A stretch of DNA of 33,267 nt from an uncultured Pseudobutyrivibrio sp. (GCA_902775195.1 CACYLQ010000006.1:1-33267); one strand, 5' to 3'. Counted from the stretch's first letter, positions 1-8,809 are shown. Translations and numbers: made by a program. Notes: generated from the letters alone by a model not told the origin.

Positions 1-13
1 AAAATTTTGCTAT

Positions 14-234
14 AGATAGTAGCTGTTTAGGATAATGTTACTATCTGTAGGAGAAAATAGGCTGTAGATAGTAGTTTCAGTTAGAGATATTACTACCTGC
101 TCGAAGATAATAGTTTATAGGTAGTAGTTAAAGTTAGAATAGTTACTACCTGGTAGAGAAAATGGCAAACAGGTAGTAGCCTAAGTAAAAACTACTACTA
201 TCTATGCATGAAAACTGATTGTAGGCAGTAGTGG
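14..234. repeat. Imperfect tandem GTAGTA hairpin repeats
   Basis: Four successive units of about 50-60 bases each contain a GTAGTA-type arm and its complement. Clear arms are AGATAGTA 14-21 with TACTATCT 39-46, TAGATAGTAG 65-74 with TACTACCTG 91-99 (imperfect), GGTAGTA 120-126 with TACTACC 144-150, and GTAGTAG 173-179 with CTACTAC 192-198. A fifth left arm without a partner lies near 221-234. The units diverge in their loops and spacers, so this is not a CRISPR. The array abuts the small ORF at 248. It may continue beyond the left edge of the window. Function unknown. Confidence 0.75.
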
Positions 235-247
235 CTTTGTTTGTGAT

Positions 248-505
248 ATGTCATCAGGCTTTGCGGTAATAGTGAAGATAGTATTCAAGAATAATATGCC
301 TAAACCAATGCAAGTGACCCAAGAGGTGTGGGATACAATTGTAGATAAGATGAAGGCTGTAGACTGGTCTTCTATTGCAATCAGTGGCCTGTTCTTTGTT
401 GCAGCAGCGCTTATAGTTTATGCATCTGGTGGGGTGGCTGCGTTAACTGAATTCTTTGAGTATCTAAGTGCTTTATTGAGTAGCTTTGTAATGAACAAAA
501 TGTAA
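248..505 (+). CDS. Small membrane peptide, unknown function
   Basis: I do not recognise this family. The frame gives 85 residues from ATG 248, but ATG 296 (69 residues, beginning MPKPMQ) or ATG 308 are equally possible, and none has a good ribosome site. From 296 the protein has a charged amphipathic stretch (EVWDTIVDKMKAVDW), one hydrophobic helix (SIAISGLFFVAAALIVYASGG) and a second short amphipathic helix ending in VMNKM. Such small amphipathic proteins include leaderless bacteriocins, holin-like peptides and subunits of membrane complexes, but nothing here decides between them. It follows the hairpin repeats and precedes a broken two-helix membrane gene. Coding status itself is moderately uncertain. 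Confidence 0.45.
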   Translation: MSSGFAVIVKIVFKNNMPKPMQVTQEVWDTIVDKMKAVDWSSIAISGLFFVAAALIVYASGGVAALTEFFEYLSALLSSFVMNKM

Positions 506-535
506 GCAGAGTTATGTAATTATATCGACTACAAT

Positions 536-564
536 AAAATGGGTTGTAAAAAACAGCCCCTTTT
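536..564 (+). terminator. Hairpin terminator after the small peptide
   Basis: AAAATGGGTTG (536-546) pairs with CAGCCCCTTTT (554-564), with one mismatch, a G-U pair and an A-rich loop. The right arm ends in four Ts. This is a plausible intrinsic terminator for the short ORF ending at 505, and because of the flanking A and T runs it could work in both directions. Confidence 0.5.
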
Positions 565-601
565 ACTTCATAAATAATGGAGAAAAGTTATGTACTAATA
601 T

Positions 602-1197
602 ATGTTTAAAAGAGAACAATTAATTAATCCTGAAGCCATTAATATATTTTTTTTTAACAAGGGCAAGAAGGTATTATCGAAAAGAATTAGCCGCATTAAT
701 TGCAGGGTGGGGTATAATAATTATTATATACATATTAGATGGAAACAATGTTGGTATGGAATATTATATATTGATGTGTTTAGCTGTTTTAGCGACAATA
801 ATTATTGTTAATTGGCAGAAGTATCATTATTTAATTGAAAATTTGTTTATAACAATATTTAAAGACAATACACTTGCTAGTGTAGTGATTAGAGATGATT
901 TGGTATATATATAATGATAAGATGTATTATGTTTTCGGCCCATGCAAGAGTAATTCTATTTCTATTATTAATAGATGCAAAGAAAAATATAAATTTGACA
1001 TAGCAAAAATTAGATTAATAAAAGGCTATATCTGTGAAACAAAGCGATACATTTTTTTTACAAGACATAATCATTGCTTTCTATTTTATTTAGATAAAGA
1101 AACATTATCTGAGGATGATATTAACAATATCCGAAATTATTTGAAAAGCATCTTTGGAAAATGTTATATCGAAACATCTATGGAAAATGATATGTAA
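602..1197 (+). pseudogene. Two-helix membrane protein gene, frame broken twice
   Basis: Three frames join into one plausible protein of about 198 residues. Frame one starts MFKREQLINPEAINIFF and runs into a T9 tract (647-655). Removing one T continues in the next frame as LTRARRYYRKELAALIAG, followed by two hydrophobic helices (around GWGIIIIIYIL and YYILMCLAVLATIIIV), ending VVIRDDLVYI and a stop at 912-914. At that point a (TA)5 tract (904-913) needs one more TA to read on as VYIYNDKMYYVFG, which continues in the third frame to the stop at 1197. Two N-terminal membrane helices followed by a soluble domain of about 100 residues recall YcxB-like (bacterial PH-type) proteins, but that is only a guess. 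The third frame could start at ATG 895, but it has no clear ribosome site. Either a recent pseudogene or a slippage-controlled gene. Confidence 0.6.
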
Positions 1198-1234
1198 AAA
1201 ATACTAATAGGTAAATGAATATAATCAAAGTATA

Positions 1235-1260
1235 CTCCCAGCATCCGCTGGGAGTTTTTT
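1235..1260 (+). terminator. Intrinsic terminator
   Basis: CTCCCAGC (1235-1242) and GCTGGGAG (1247-1254) form a perfect 8-bp stem with an ATCC loop, followed by six Ts. It closes the accessory patch before the arabinanase gene. Confidence 0.9.
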
Positions 1261-1452
1261 GTGTAATGTATACAATGATTGGTGAAATAATTTAGAATAC
1301 TCTAAAATATAACTAAAAATATTGTGAAAAATTTGTGAATTGCTCCGATGCTGTTGCTATAGACTCACATTCTCGATGATGGTAATATTCTAATAGATTT
1401 TTCGAAAAATCATTTAACTGTAGAAGAGGGTAGAAGAAAAGGAGAATAAAGT

Positions 1453-3957
1453 TTGAAAGGACGATTTTTAAAAAGGATCGTGTCCCTAGGAGTTGCTATC
1501 GTATCATTGACAGCAGCTTTTTTCGTGACACCATCAATTACACCAGGTATGAATCCTGCAACGGTATTGGCAGCACCGAATGGTACTTCTCGTGTCAGCG
1601 TACACGATCCTTCCATTGTAAAGGGTAATGACGGTTATTATTATATCTTTGGTTCACATCTTGCATTTGCTAGATCTAGAGACCTGAGCAATTGGTCTTA
1701 TATTAAAAACAATGTTTCCACTGATTTTAAGAATTTATTCAAAGTAGGGGCAAATTGGTCAGCCTACGGAAATAGTAGTTATACTGTGGATGGTAATATT
1801 TGGGCTCCAGATGTTATCTACAATCCACATATGAAAAAATGGTGCATGTATATGTCAATAAATGGCCGTGATTTTAATTCATCAATAGCTTTACTCACGG
1901 CTGATAATATAAATGGCCCATACAAATACATAGATACAATTGTTTATTCTGGATTTGATAAATCAAGACATCCAGTAGGCAAAACAGACTATTATAAAGT
2001 ATGTGGAAATGGGGCAAGTATTGATAGATATCTTGTAAATGGCAATTGGAATTATCAGTATGGTACAAACGCCATTGACCCAAATGTGTTCTTTGATGTT
2101 AACGGTGGCTTACACATGGTTTATGGCTCTTGGTTTGGTGGACTTTTCATTCTGGATTTGGATGAGAAAACAGGACTTAGAGATTACAGTGTAAAATACG
2201 CTTTAGATACAGATGCATCTGATGGTAAGGCATCGGATCCATATCTTGGCGGAAGAATAGCCGGCGGTAAGGGCGCATCAGGCGAGGCTCCTTATATCAA
2301 ACACATCGGAGATTATTATTATCTCTTTACAACATACGGCGGTTTAAGCGCTGATGGTGGATACAACATGAGAGTATTCAGATCAAAGAGATTATATGGT
2401 CCATATATGGATAAAGCAGGTAATTATGCGACCTACATGAATCCGGTTGGTGAAAATAATACATCCGGAAACATAGGCGTTAGATTAATGTCTTACTATA
2501 AGTGGAGTTGCAATGATGTGGCCCAGGTAGCACAAGGACATAACTCAGTTTATTCAGAGAATGGCAAGAATTATGTTGTATATCACACACGCTTTAATAA
2601 TGGAAGCGAATATCATGAGGTGAGAGTACATCAGCTGTATATGACAGAAGATGGCTGGCTTGCAGCAGCACCTTATGAATACCAGGGTGAGTCCATTTCA
2701 AACAAGGGTTATAGTAAAAATGAAATGGTTGGTACATACGAATTCCTTCGTCATGATGTTACTTGCAGTAAATTAAATAGAATTGCTGGAACATCAACTA
2801 TATCACTTACAAATGATGGAAAGATTACAGGTGCAGTAAATGGTACTTGGTCTGTAACAGCAAATACATCATATGTAACAATGGATATTGATGGAATCAG
2901 ATATCGAGGTGTATTCAGCAAGCAGTATGACGAGTCTAGAGAAGCTAAAGAAGTCATGACATTTTCTGTTATAGGTAAGAACAATCTTACATTATGGGGT
3001 TCGAAGAATGGAAATGCTCCAGCATCGCAGACTTCATCAACACCATCTGTTAAGCCAAGCTATAAGGAGGCTAATGTAAGAGAAGGAATCTATTTCATAA
3101 AGAGTAAATTAAGTGGATTATATCTTGATGTAGAAAATGGATCATCAGCAGATGGTACAAATATCCGCCAGTGGTCAGGTAATGGAGATAAGGCTCAGGC
3201 ATTTAAGATTGAGTCAGCCGGAAATGGTTACTATTATCTCAAGACAGGAGCAAGTGATTATAAGAGTTGCTTAGATGTAAATGAAGGCTCATCATCAAAT
3301 GGAGCTAATATCGCTCAGTGGAATTATTGGGGCGGAGATATGCAGCAGTTTAGAATTGTTGAAAATTCTGATGGTACATATAGCTTCCTAACTAGGGCAT
3401 CTGGTGATAATAGCGCATTAGATGTATATGAAAACAGCAAAGAATCTGGAGCTAACATTAATCAGTGGGAATTCTGGGGCGGAGATGGACAGAAGTTTAC
3501 ACTGGAAAATTATGATAAGCTTCAGGGTGATTATTACATCAAGAGCACATATTCTAACCTATATCTTGATGTAGAAAATGGCTCTGGTGCAAATGGAGCA
3601 AATGTGCGTCAGTGGTCGGGAAATGGAGCGATGGCTCAAAGATTTAGACTCGTACCAGATGGTAATGGATATTATTACATTATGACAGGAGCTTCTAATT
3701 ATAAATCATGCTTAGATGTAAGTGGAGCAAAGTCTACCGATGGAGCATCTATTATCCAATATGCATACAATGGTGGAGATAATCAGAAATTTAAGGTAGA
3801 AAAACAAAGTAACGGTAGATATGTAATTTATACAAAAGTATCTTCTAATAAAAGTGCCTTTGATGTGTATGAAATGAGCAAGGAATCAGGCGCTGATGTT
3901 TGCCAGTGGAACTACTGGGGTGGCGATGGTCAAATGTGGAAATTAGAAAAGCTTTAA
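1453..3957 (+). CDS. Secreted GH43 endo-1,5-alpha-L-arabinanase with two ricin-type domains
   Basis: Extracellular enzyme predicted to cut alpha-1,5-arabinan from pectin. Translation starts at TTG 1453, 8 bases after an AAAGGAG site. Residues 1-41 are a signal peptide ending VLAA. The five-bladed GH43 domain follows, with catalytic base Asp52 (VHDPSIV), pKa-modulating Asp209 (AIDPNVFFD), catalytic acid Glu278 (GEAPYI), and His363 (QGHNSV) where Abn2-type arabinanases bind calcium. Around residues 420-520 lies the small beta domain seen at the C-terminus of Abn2-like enzymes (MVGTYEF to LTLWGSK). A short Ser/Pro linker leads to two tandem beta-trefoil (RICIN, CBM13-like) domains, about 544-687 and 692-834, each with repeated LDV and QW motifs, which probably bind carbohydrate. 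No cell-wall anchor is visible. It is apparently monocistronic, between terminators. Family assignment is firm; exact substrate is inferred. Confidence 0.9.
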   Translation: MKGRFLKRIVSLGVAIVSLTAAFFVTPSITPGMNPATVLAAPNGTSRVSVHDPSIVKGNDGYYYIFGSHLAFARSRDLSNWSYIKNNVSTDFKNLFKVGANWSAYGNSSYTVDGNIWAPDVIYNPHMKKWCMYMSINGRDFNSSIALLTADNINGPYKYIDTIVYSGFDKSRHPVGKTDYYKVCGNGASIDRYLVNGNWNYQYGTNAIDPNVFFDVNGGLHMVYGSWFGGLFILDLDEKTGLRDYSVKYALDTDASDGKASDPYLGGRIAGGKGASGEAPYIKHIGDYYYLFTTYGGLSADGGYNMRVFRSKRLYGPYMDKAGNYATYMNPVGENNTSGNIGVRLMSYYKWSCNDVAQVAQGHNSVYSENGKNYVVYHTRFNNGSEYHEVRVHQLYMTEDGWLAAAPYEYQGESISNKGYSKNEMVGTYEFLRHDVTCSKLNRIAGTSTISLTNDGKITGAVNGTWSVTANTSYVTMDIDGIRYRGVFSKQYDESREAKEVMTFSVIGKNNLTLWGSKNGNAPASQTSSTPSVKPSYKEANVREGIYFIKSKLSGLYLDVENGSSADGTNIRQWSGNGDKAQAFKIESAGNGYYYLKTGASDYKSCLDVNEGSSSNGANIAQWNYWGGDMQQFRIVENSDGTYSFLTRASGDNSALDVYENSKESGANINQWEFWGGDGQKFTLENYDKLQGDYYIKSTYSNLYLDVENGSGANGANVRQWSGNGAMAQRFRLVPDGNGYYYIMTGASNYKSCLDVSGAKSTDGASIIQYAYNGGDNQKFKVEKQSNGRYVIYTKVSSNKSAFDVYEMSKESGADVCQWNYWGGDGQMWKLEKL

Positions 3958-3982
3958 TAGAATAATTCTTAATCAACAGCTA

Positions 3983-4015
3983 AGCTCCTGGCGAAAATAA
4001 TCGCTGGGAGCTTTC
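3983..4015 (+). terminator. Terminator after the arabinanase gene
   Basis: AGCTCCTGGCGA (3983-3994) pairs with TCGCTGGGAGCT (4001-4012) with two G-U pairs and a 6-base AT-rich loop, followed by only three Ts. A strong stem with a weak tail. Confidence 0.65.
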
Positions 4016-4060
4016 AAATTAGCAGTCAAGTGCATCGCTGTAATTCTTCGCCTAAACTTG

Positions 4061-4066
4061 TATAAT
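4061..4066 (+). promoter_or_regulatory. Possible -10 box for the prsA-like operon
   Basis: A perfect TATAAT lies 69 bases before the ATG at 4135, inside a short intergenic gap after a terminator. No good -35 element is visible 16-18 bases upstream, so the promoter is only tentative. Confidence 0.35.
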
Positions 4067-4134
4067 TCACGAGGATTAATTATAATAAAAAGGCTTGAAA
4101 ATATTTGGGTGGGGACACTCAGGAGGAATTTATA

Positions 4135-5313
4135 ATGAATAAAAAAATGGTTAAGGCAGCTGGGCTTACTGCACTTTCTGCAGTAGTTATGATGACAGGC
4201 TGTGGTAAGATTAATTCTAATGAGACACTTGTTACAATTAAGACAGAGGATGGAACAAAGGATACTATTTCCTTAGGTTATGGTAACTTTGTGGCAAGAT
4301 ATCAGCAGGCTATGTATGATCAGTATCTTCTTGCATATTACGGTGAAGATATGTGGAAGTCAGATATGTCAGGAAGTGGTTCGACACTTCAGGAAGATAC
4401 AAAGGATGGCGTGCTTGAGGATATGGAAGCACAGTATCTTGCAAAGGTCCATGCCAGCGATTATGGGGTAGAAATATCTAAGGATCAGAAGAACGATATT
4501 GCAGAAGCAGCAAAGAAGTTCATTTCTGATAATGATAAAGAATCTCTTAAGGCAATGGGTGCAACAGAGGAATACGTTAAAGAATATCTTGAGTACAGAA
4601 CTTACTATGCACTTGTAAGTGAAGCAGCAAAGGATGCATCTGATGCTGATATTAAGGATGAGGATTGCTGGATGCGTTCATTTAGCTACGTATTATTTGA
4701 TACAACAGGCAAGACTGATGCAGATGGTAATAAGACAGACTTAACTGATGACGAAATTGCAGAAATGAAGACTCAGGCAAAGGAGCTTTCTACATCGGAG
4801 GATTTTGATGCAAAGGTTGAAGAGCTTGGTCTTACTACTCAGAACTTCTCATACCTTAAGGGCGAGTCAGAGGATGAGTCAATGGATATGTCCGTTATCA
4901 AGGAAGCTGAAAAGCTTAAAGAGGGCGAACAGTCAGGCGTTATCGTTGTTGAAGGCACAGGTATGTATGTAATTAAGCTTACATCAGACCATGATGAGGA
5001 TGCTTCTAACAGCAAGAGAGAATCACTTCAGGGTGAGGCTTTCGACAAGCTTATGGAACAGTGGAAGGAAGCTATCACATGGAAGGTATCAGATAAGGCT
5101 TGGGAACAGGTACAGTTTGATTCACTTTTCAAGGCACCTGAAACAAAGGAAGATTCAAAGGAAACAGAAGCTACAACAGCTCCAGAAGAATCTACTGAGG
5201 AAACAACAGAAGAATCTACAGAAGAAACAGAAGATACTACAGCAGACGGGGAGACAGAGGAAACATCTGAAGAAACATCAGATGAGACTACTGAGGAAAC
5301 AGAAGCGGAGTAA
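4135..5313 (+). CDS. PrsA-like foldase lipoprotein with acidic tail
   Basis: A lipoprotein of 392 residues anchored on the outer face of the membrane. ATG 4135 is preferred over an in-frame ATG 30 bases upstream because a perfect AGGAGG sits at 4121-4126. A signal peptide ends in a lipobox MTGC with Cys23. The helical N-terminal part (DGVLEDMEAQYLAKVHASDYGVEIS) resembles SurA/PrsA chaperone domains. The middle (residues about 180-290, from SFSYVLFDTT to GMYVIKLTSD) resembles a parvulin-type prolyl isomerase fold, probably degenerate. The last about 55 residues are a Glu/Thr-rich repetitive tail (TEETTEES pattern). Only three bases separate it from the ABC exporter gene at 5317, so co-transcription is likely. 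The link to secretion or wall assembly is inferred. Confidence 0.75.
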   Translation: MNKKMVKAAGLTALSAVVMMTGCGKINSNETLVTIKTEDGTKDTISLGYGNFVARYQQAMYDQYLLAYYGEDMWKSDMSGSGSTLQEDTKDGVLEDMEAQYLAKVHASDYGVEISKDQKNDIAEAAKKFISDNDKESLKAMGATEEYVKEYLEYRTYYALVSEAAKDASDADIKDEDCWMRSFSYVLFDTTGKTDADGNKTDLTDDEIAEMKTQAKELSTSEDFDAKVEELGLTTQNFSYLKGESEDESMDMSVIKEAEKLKEGEQSGVIVVEGTGMYVIKLTSDHDEDASNSKRESLQGEAFDKLMEQWKEAITWKVSDKAWEQVQFDSLFKAPETKEDSKETEATTAPEESTEETTEESTEETEDTTADGETEETSEETSDETTEETEAE

Positions 5314-5316
5314 TTT

Positions 5317-7068
5317 ATGAGTTTTGTTTTAAACTATCTCAAAAAATATAAAATCAAGGCATTTTTAGCCCCACTCTTCAAAATGTTAGAGGCGGTATTT
5401 GAGCTTTTAGTACCACTTGTTATGGCATCAATCATTAACAAAGGTATCGCAAGCTCTGACACCCACTACATCATTAAGATGAGTGGGGTTCTTTTATTAC
5501 TGGCAGTTGTGGGCCTTATGTTTTCAATCACAGCCCAGTATTTCAGTGCTTATGTTGCAGTATTTACAGCAGCAGAAATCAGACAGGCATTGTTTGCAAA
5601 AATAATGTCACTGTCACAGGGCACAAAAGAAAAAATAGGTGAGGAAGTTCTTACCACTCGAATCACAAACGATATTAATCAAATCCAAAATGCTATAAAC
5701 ATGGTTCTAAGATTATTCTTACGTTCACCATTTATAGTAGGTGGAGCCATCATAATGGCATTTATTGTAGATATTAAATCAGCATTTATTTTTATATTAG
5801 TAGTGGCAGTTCTTTCTATAATCGTGTATTTCATAATGAGATATACATTGCCAAGATATAAATCCATTGCAGCAAAGCTGGAGAAGGTTCTTCACGCTGT
5901 GTCTGAGAATCTGGAAGGCTCAAGAGTTCTTAGAGCCTTTTGCCAGGTAGAGGATGAGAAGGCTACTTTTGAGAAGAAGACTGGTGAGCTTACAACAATG
6001 CAGATAAACACAGGAAAGATATCTGCATTACTGAATCCTGTTACCTACGTAGCAGTTAACTTAGGTATTGTTACATTAATCTATGTTGCGATGGGCAGAG
6101 TTGATAATGGATTTATCCTACAGGGTGATGTAGTAGCACTAGTAAACTACATGAGCCAGATATTAGTAGAGCTAATTAAGCTTGCCAACCTAATCGTACT
6201 TTTGATGAAAGCATTCCCATCTGCAGACAGAGTTCAGGAACTTATGGAGATGAAATCGGATGAAAGATATTTTGATGATAAATTAAAAGACGGTTTAATT
6301 ATAGGAGGCTCTAATAATCCTCAGGCAATCTCCATAAAAAATGTATCATTTAGCTACAATGGTACAGCAGATATGGACCTTGAGGATATTAGCTTAGAAA
6401 TCCCAGCAGGTTCTACTCTTGGAATCATAGGTGGTACTGGTTCGGGCAAGAGTACACTTCTTAAATTACTAAATCATACTTATGATGTTACAAAGGGTGC
6501 TGTTGAAATTGGAGGCACAAATGTAAATCAGTTTGATGATAGCTATTTGGCTAAATGCTTTGGTATAGTTCCACAGAAGGCTTATTTATTCAGTGGCACT
6601 GTCAGAAGCAATATGGAGATGAATGGCACAAATCCTAATGATAATGAAATTAAATCAGCCCTTAATATCGCTCAGGCGCTAGATTTTGTTGAGGCAAAGG
6701 AAGGCGGCATTGATACAGAGGTTAAGGGAAGAGGTGCTAACTTCTCAGGCGGCCAAAGACAGCGTCTTACAATTGCAAGAGCTCTTATTGGGCAGCCACA
6801 ATACATTATGTTAGATGATTCAGCCAGTGCGTTAGATCTTGCTACAGAAGCAAGACTTAAAAAGGCACTTATGAACCTTCCATGGCATCCTACACTGATA
6901 ATTGTTTCTCAGAGAGCATCTTCAGTGTTAGAGGCGGATCAGATACTGGTACTTGATGATGGTAAATGTGTAGGCAATGGTACACATGAAGAGCTACTAA
7001 AGACCTGCGAAACATATCAGGAAATATATTATTGTCAGTATCCTAGAGAGGAGGCAGCTAATGAATAA
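5317..7068 (+). CDS. ABC exporter half-transporter, degenerate-site subunit
   Basis: A 583-residue membrane protein with an N-terminal ABC transmembrane domain (about residues 15-310, six helices) and a C-terminal nucleotide-binding domain. Walker A is GGTGSGKST (from 372), the signature is FSGGQ (476-480), and Walker B is YIMLDDS (496-502). The catalytic glutamate after Walker B is replaced by Asp501, and the switch histidine by Gln532 (IVSQRAS). These changes are typical of the non-hydrolysing half of heterodimeric exporters such as TM287/288 or LmrCD. Its partner starts 8 bases before this stop codon, which implies translational coupling. Substrate unknown; drugs, peptides or lipids are all possible. 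Confidence 0.9.
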   Translation: MSFVLNYLKKYKIKAFLAPLFKMLEAVFELLVPLVMASIINKGIASSDTHYIIKMSGVLLLLAVVGLMFSITAQYFSAYVAVFTAAEIRQALFAKIMSLSQGTKEKIGEEVLTTRITNDINQIQNAINMVLRLFLRSPFIVGGAIIMAFIVDIKSAFIFILVVAVLSIIVYFIMRYTLPRYKSIAAKLEKVLHAVSENLEGSRVLRAFCQVEDEKATFEKKTGELTTMQINTGKISALLNPVTYVAVNLGIVTLIYVAMGRVDNGFILQGDVVALVNYMSQILVELIKLANLIVLLMKAFPSADRVQELMEMKSDERYFDDKLKDGLIIGGSNNPQAISIKNVSFSYNGTADMDLEDISLEIPAGSTLGIIGGTGSGKSTLLKLLNHTYDVTKGAVEIGGTNVNQFDDSYLAKCFGIVPQKAYLFSGTVRSNMEMNGTNPNDNEIKSALNIAQALDFVEAKEGGIDTEVKGRGANFSGGQRQRLTIARALIGQPQYIMLDDSASALDLATEARLKKALMNLPWHPTLIIVSQRASSVLEADQILVLDDGKCVGNGTHEELLKTCETYQEIYYCQYPREEAANE

Positions 7069-8809
7069 TAAGTCTCAATCTAAGATATTAAAACGTGTTT
7101 TAATAGAACTAAAAAGCTATAGTGGCCACATAATAATTTCGCTTATATGTGCCCTTGCTACAGTTTATCTAACTCTTAGGATTCCAATCCTTACAGGAAA
7201 AGCTGTTGATTGTATCATCGGGCCAGGCGAGATTGATTACGATAGGCTGATAGCAGTACTTCAGCAAATGGCGGTTACTGTTGCGGCTACATTTTTCACT
7301 CAGTGGATAATGAACAGAGTTAACAATGCCATTACTTATAACGTAACAAAGAGTCTTCGAGACAGAGCATTTGCAAAACTACAGCACATGAAGCTTTCCA
7401 TGATAGATTCACATCCACATGGAGATTATGTTAGCCGAATAGTTTCAGATGCAGATACATTTGCAGATGGACTTTTAATGGGCTTTACCCAATTTTTCAC
7501 TGGAGTCCTTACAATACTTGGTACCATTTATTTTATGGTAATGATATCTGCAAAGATTGCTTTAATAGTAATTATTGCAACACCAGCATCACTTCTTTTG
7601 GCAAAATTCATTTCTGAAAAGACTTACAAGTTCTTCAAGGAACAGGCAAAGCTTAGAGGAACTGAAACAGCTTACATCGAAGAAATGATAACTGGTAAAA
7701 ACATTGTTAGAAACATGGACTTTGAGTCTAGAGCTATAGAAGAATTTGAGACTATGAACAACAGCCTTAGGGATGCATCCATGAAAGCAACCTTTTATTC
7801 TTCTACAGTTAATCCAAGCACAAGATTGATTAATAACATCATATATGCTGCGGTAGGTGTGTTTGGCGCCATTATGGCAATCGCAGGTGGCATTACTGTA
7901 GGTGGACTTACTAGCTTCCTATCTTATGCGACCACTTATGCTAAGCCATTCAATGAAATCTCTGGTGTAATCACTGAATTCCAAAATGCCTTAGCTTGTG
8001 CAGCCAGACTGTTTGAGATGATTGACGCTGAGGTGGAGGAAGACACTGGAACAACTCCTATGGAAAACACCAAAGGCGAAATTGAATTTAAGGATGTATT
8101 CTTCTCATACGATAAGAGCAAAAAGCTTATCGAGCACCTGAACCTATCTGTTAAGAGCGGTCAGCGTATCGCCATCGTAGGACCAACAGGAGCAGGAAAA
8201 AGTACAATCATTAATCTTCTAATGCGATTTTATGATATTGACGCAGGCCAGATAACAATAGATGGTGTTGATATAAAGGATATTCCTATAGAAGATCTTC
8301 GAAAGAATTTTGGAATGGTGCTTCAGGAAACCTGGATTAAGAATGCCACTGTAAAAGAAAATCTGAAGATGGCAAATCCAAATGCCACAGATGAAGAAAT
8401 AATAGAAGCAGCCAAGGCAACACATGCCCACAGCTTTATTAAAAGAATGCCTTACGGCTACGACACAATTCTTTCTACAGATAATGGTTCATTATCTCAG
8501 GGACAGATGCAGCTTTTATGTATCACAAGGGTAATGCTTAATATACCGCCAATGTTAATACTGGATGAAGCAACCAGTTCAATTGATACTAGAACAGAAC
8601 AGAAAATACAATCAGCATTTAATAAAATGATGAAGGGTAGAACTACCTTTATTGTAGCCCACAGACTCTCTACTATTAGAGAAGCAGATGTAATTTTATT
8701 CGTAAAAGACGGAAGCATTGTTGAGCAAGGTAATCACACTCAGTTGTTGCAGAAAAACGGCTTTTATGCTAAATTATATCAGAGTCAGTATAAAGAGGAG
8801 TCTGCGTAA
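7061..8809 (+). CDS. ABC exporter half-transporter, catalytic-site subunit
   Basis: Partner of the preceding half-transporter, 582 residues, with the same layout of six membrane helices followed by an ATPase domain. Walker A is GPTGAGKST (374-382), the signature is unusual (LSQGQ, 478-482), Walker B is LILDEATSS with canonical Glu503, and the switch His534 is present (IVAHRLS). Together the two proteins form one canonical and one degenerate ATP site, the expected asymmetry of a heterodimeric exporter. The ATG at 7061 overlaps the upstream stop and has a good GAGGAGG site ahead of it. Pumps something outward across the cytoplasmic membrane; substrate not determinable. Confidence 0.9.
   Translation: MNNKSQSKILKRVLIELKSYSGHIIISLICALATVYLTLRIPILTGKAVDCIIGPGEIDYDRLIAVLQQMAVTVAATFFTQWIMNRVNNAITYNVTKSLRDRAFAKLQHMKLSMIDSHPHGDYVSRIVSDADTFADGLLMGFTQFFTGVLTILGTIYFMVMISAKIALIVIIATPASLLLAKFISEKTYKFFKEQAKLRGTETAYIEEMITGKNIVRNMDFESRAIEEFETMNNSLRDASMKATFYSSTVNPSTRLINNIIYAAVGVFGAIMAIAGGITVGGLTSFLSYATTYAKPFNEISGVITEFQNALACAARLFEMIDAEVEEDTGTTPMENTKGEIEFKDVFFSYDKSKKLIEHLNLSVKSGQRIAIVGPTGAGKSTIINLLMRFYDIDAGQITIDGVDIKDIPIEDLRKNFGMVLQETWIKNATVKENLKMANPNATDEEIIEAAKATHAHSFIKRMPYGYDTILSTDNGSLSQGQMQLLCITRVMLNIPPMLILDEATSSIDTRTEQKIQSAFNKMMKGRTTFIVAHRLSTIREADVILFVKDGSIVEQGNHTQLLQKNGFYAKLYQSQYKEESA

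Noticed and set aside
14..234. CRISPR-like array
   Set aside because: Units are imperfect, spacer lengths and repeat sequences vary, repeats are internally palindromic over only 7-8 bp, and no cas gene is present.
895..1197. Independent 100-residue gene starting at ATG 895
   Set aside because: No ribosome site precedes it, and the protein reads better as the continuation of the upstream frame across the TA tract; it remains a fallback.
4991..5320. 109-residue Lys/Gln-rich frame overlapping the PrsA-like tail
   Set aside because: It arises from the repetitive acidic-tail codons read in another frame and has no independent start signal.
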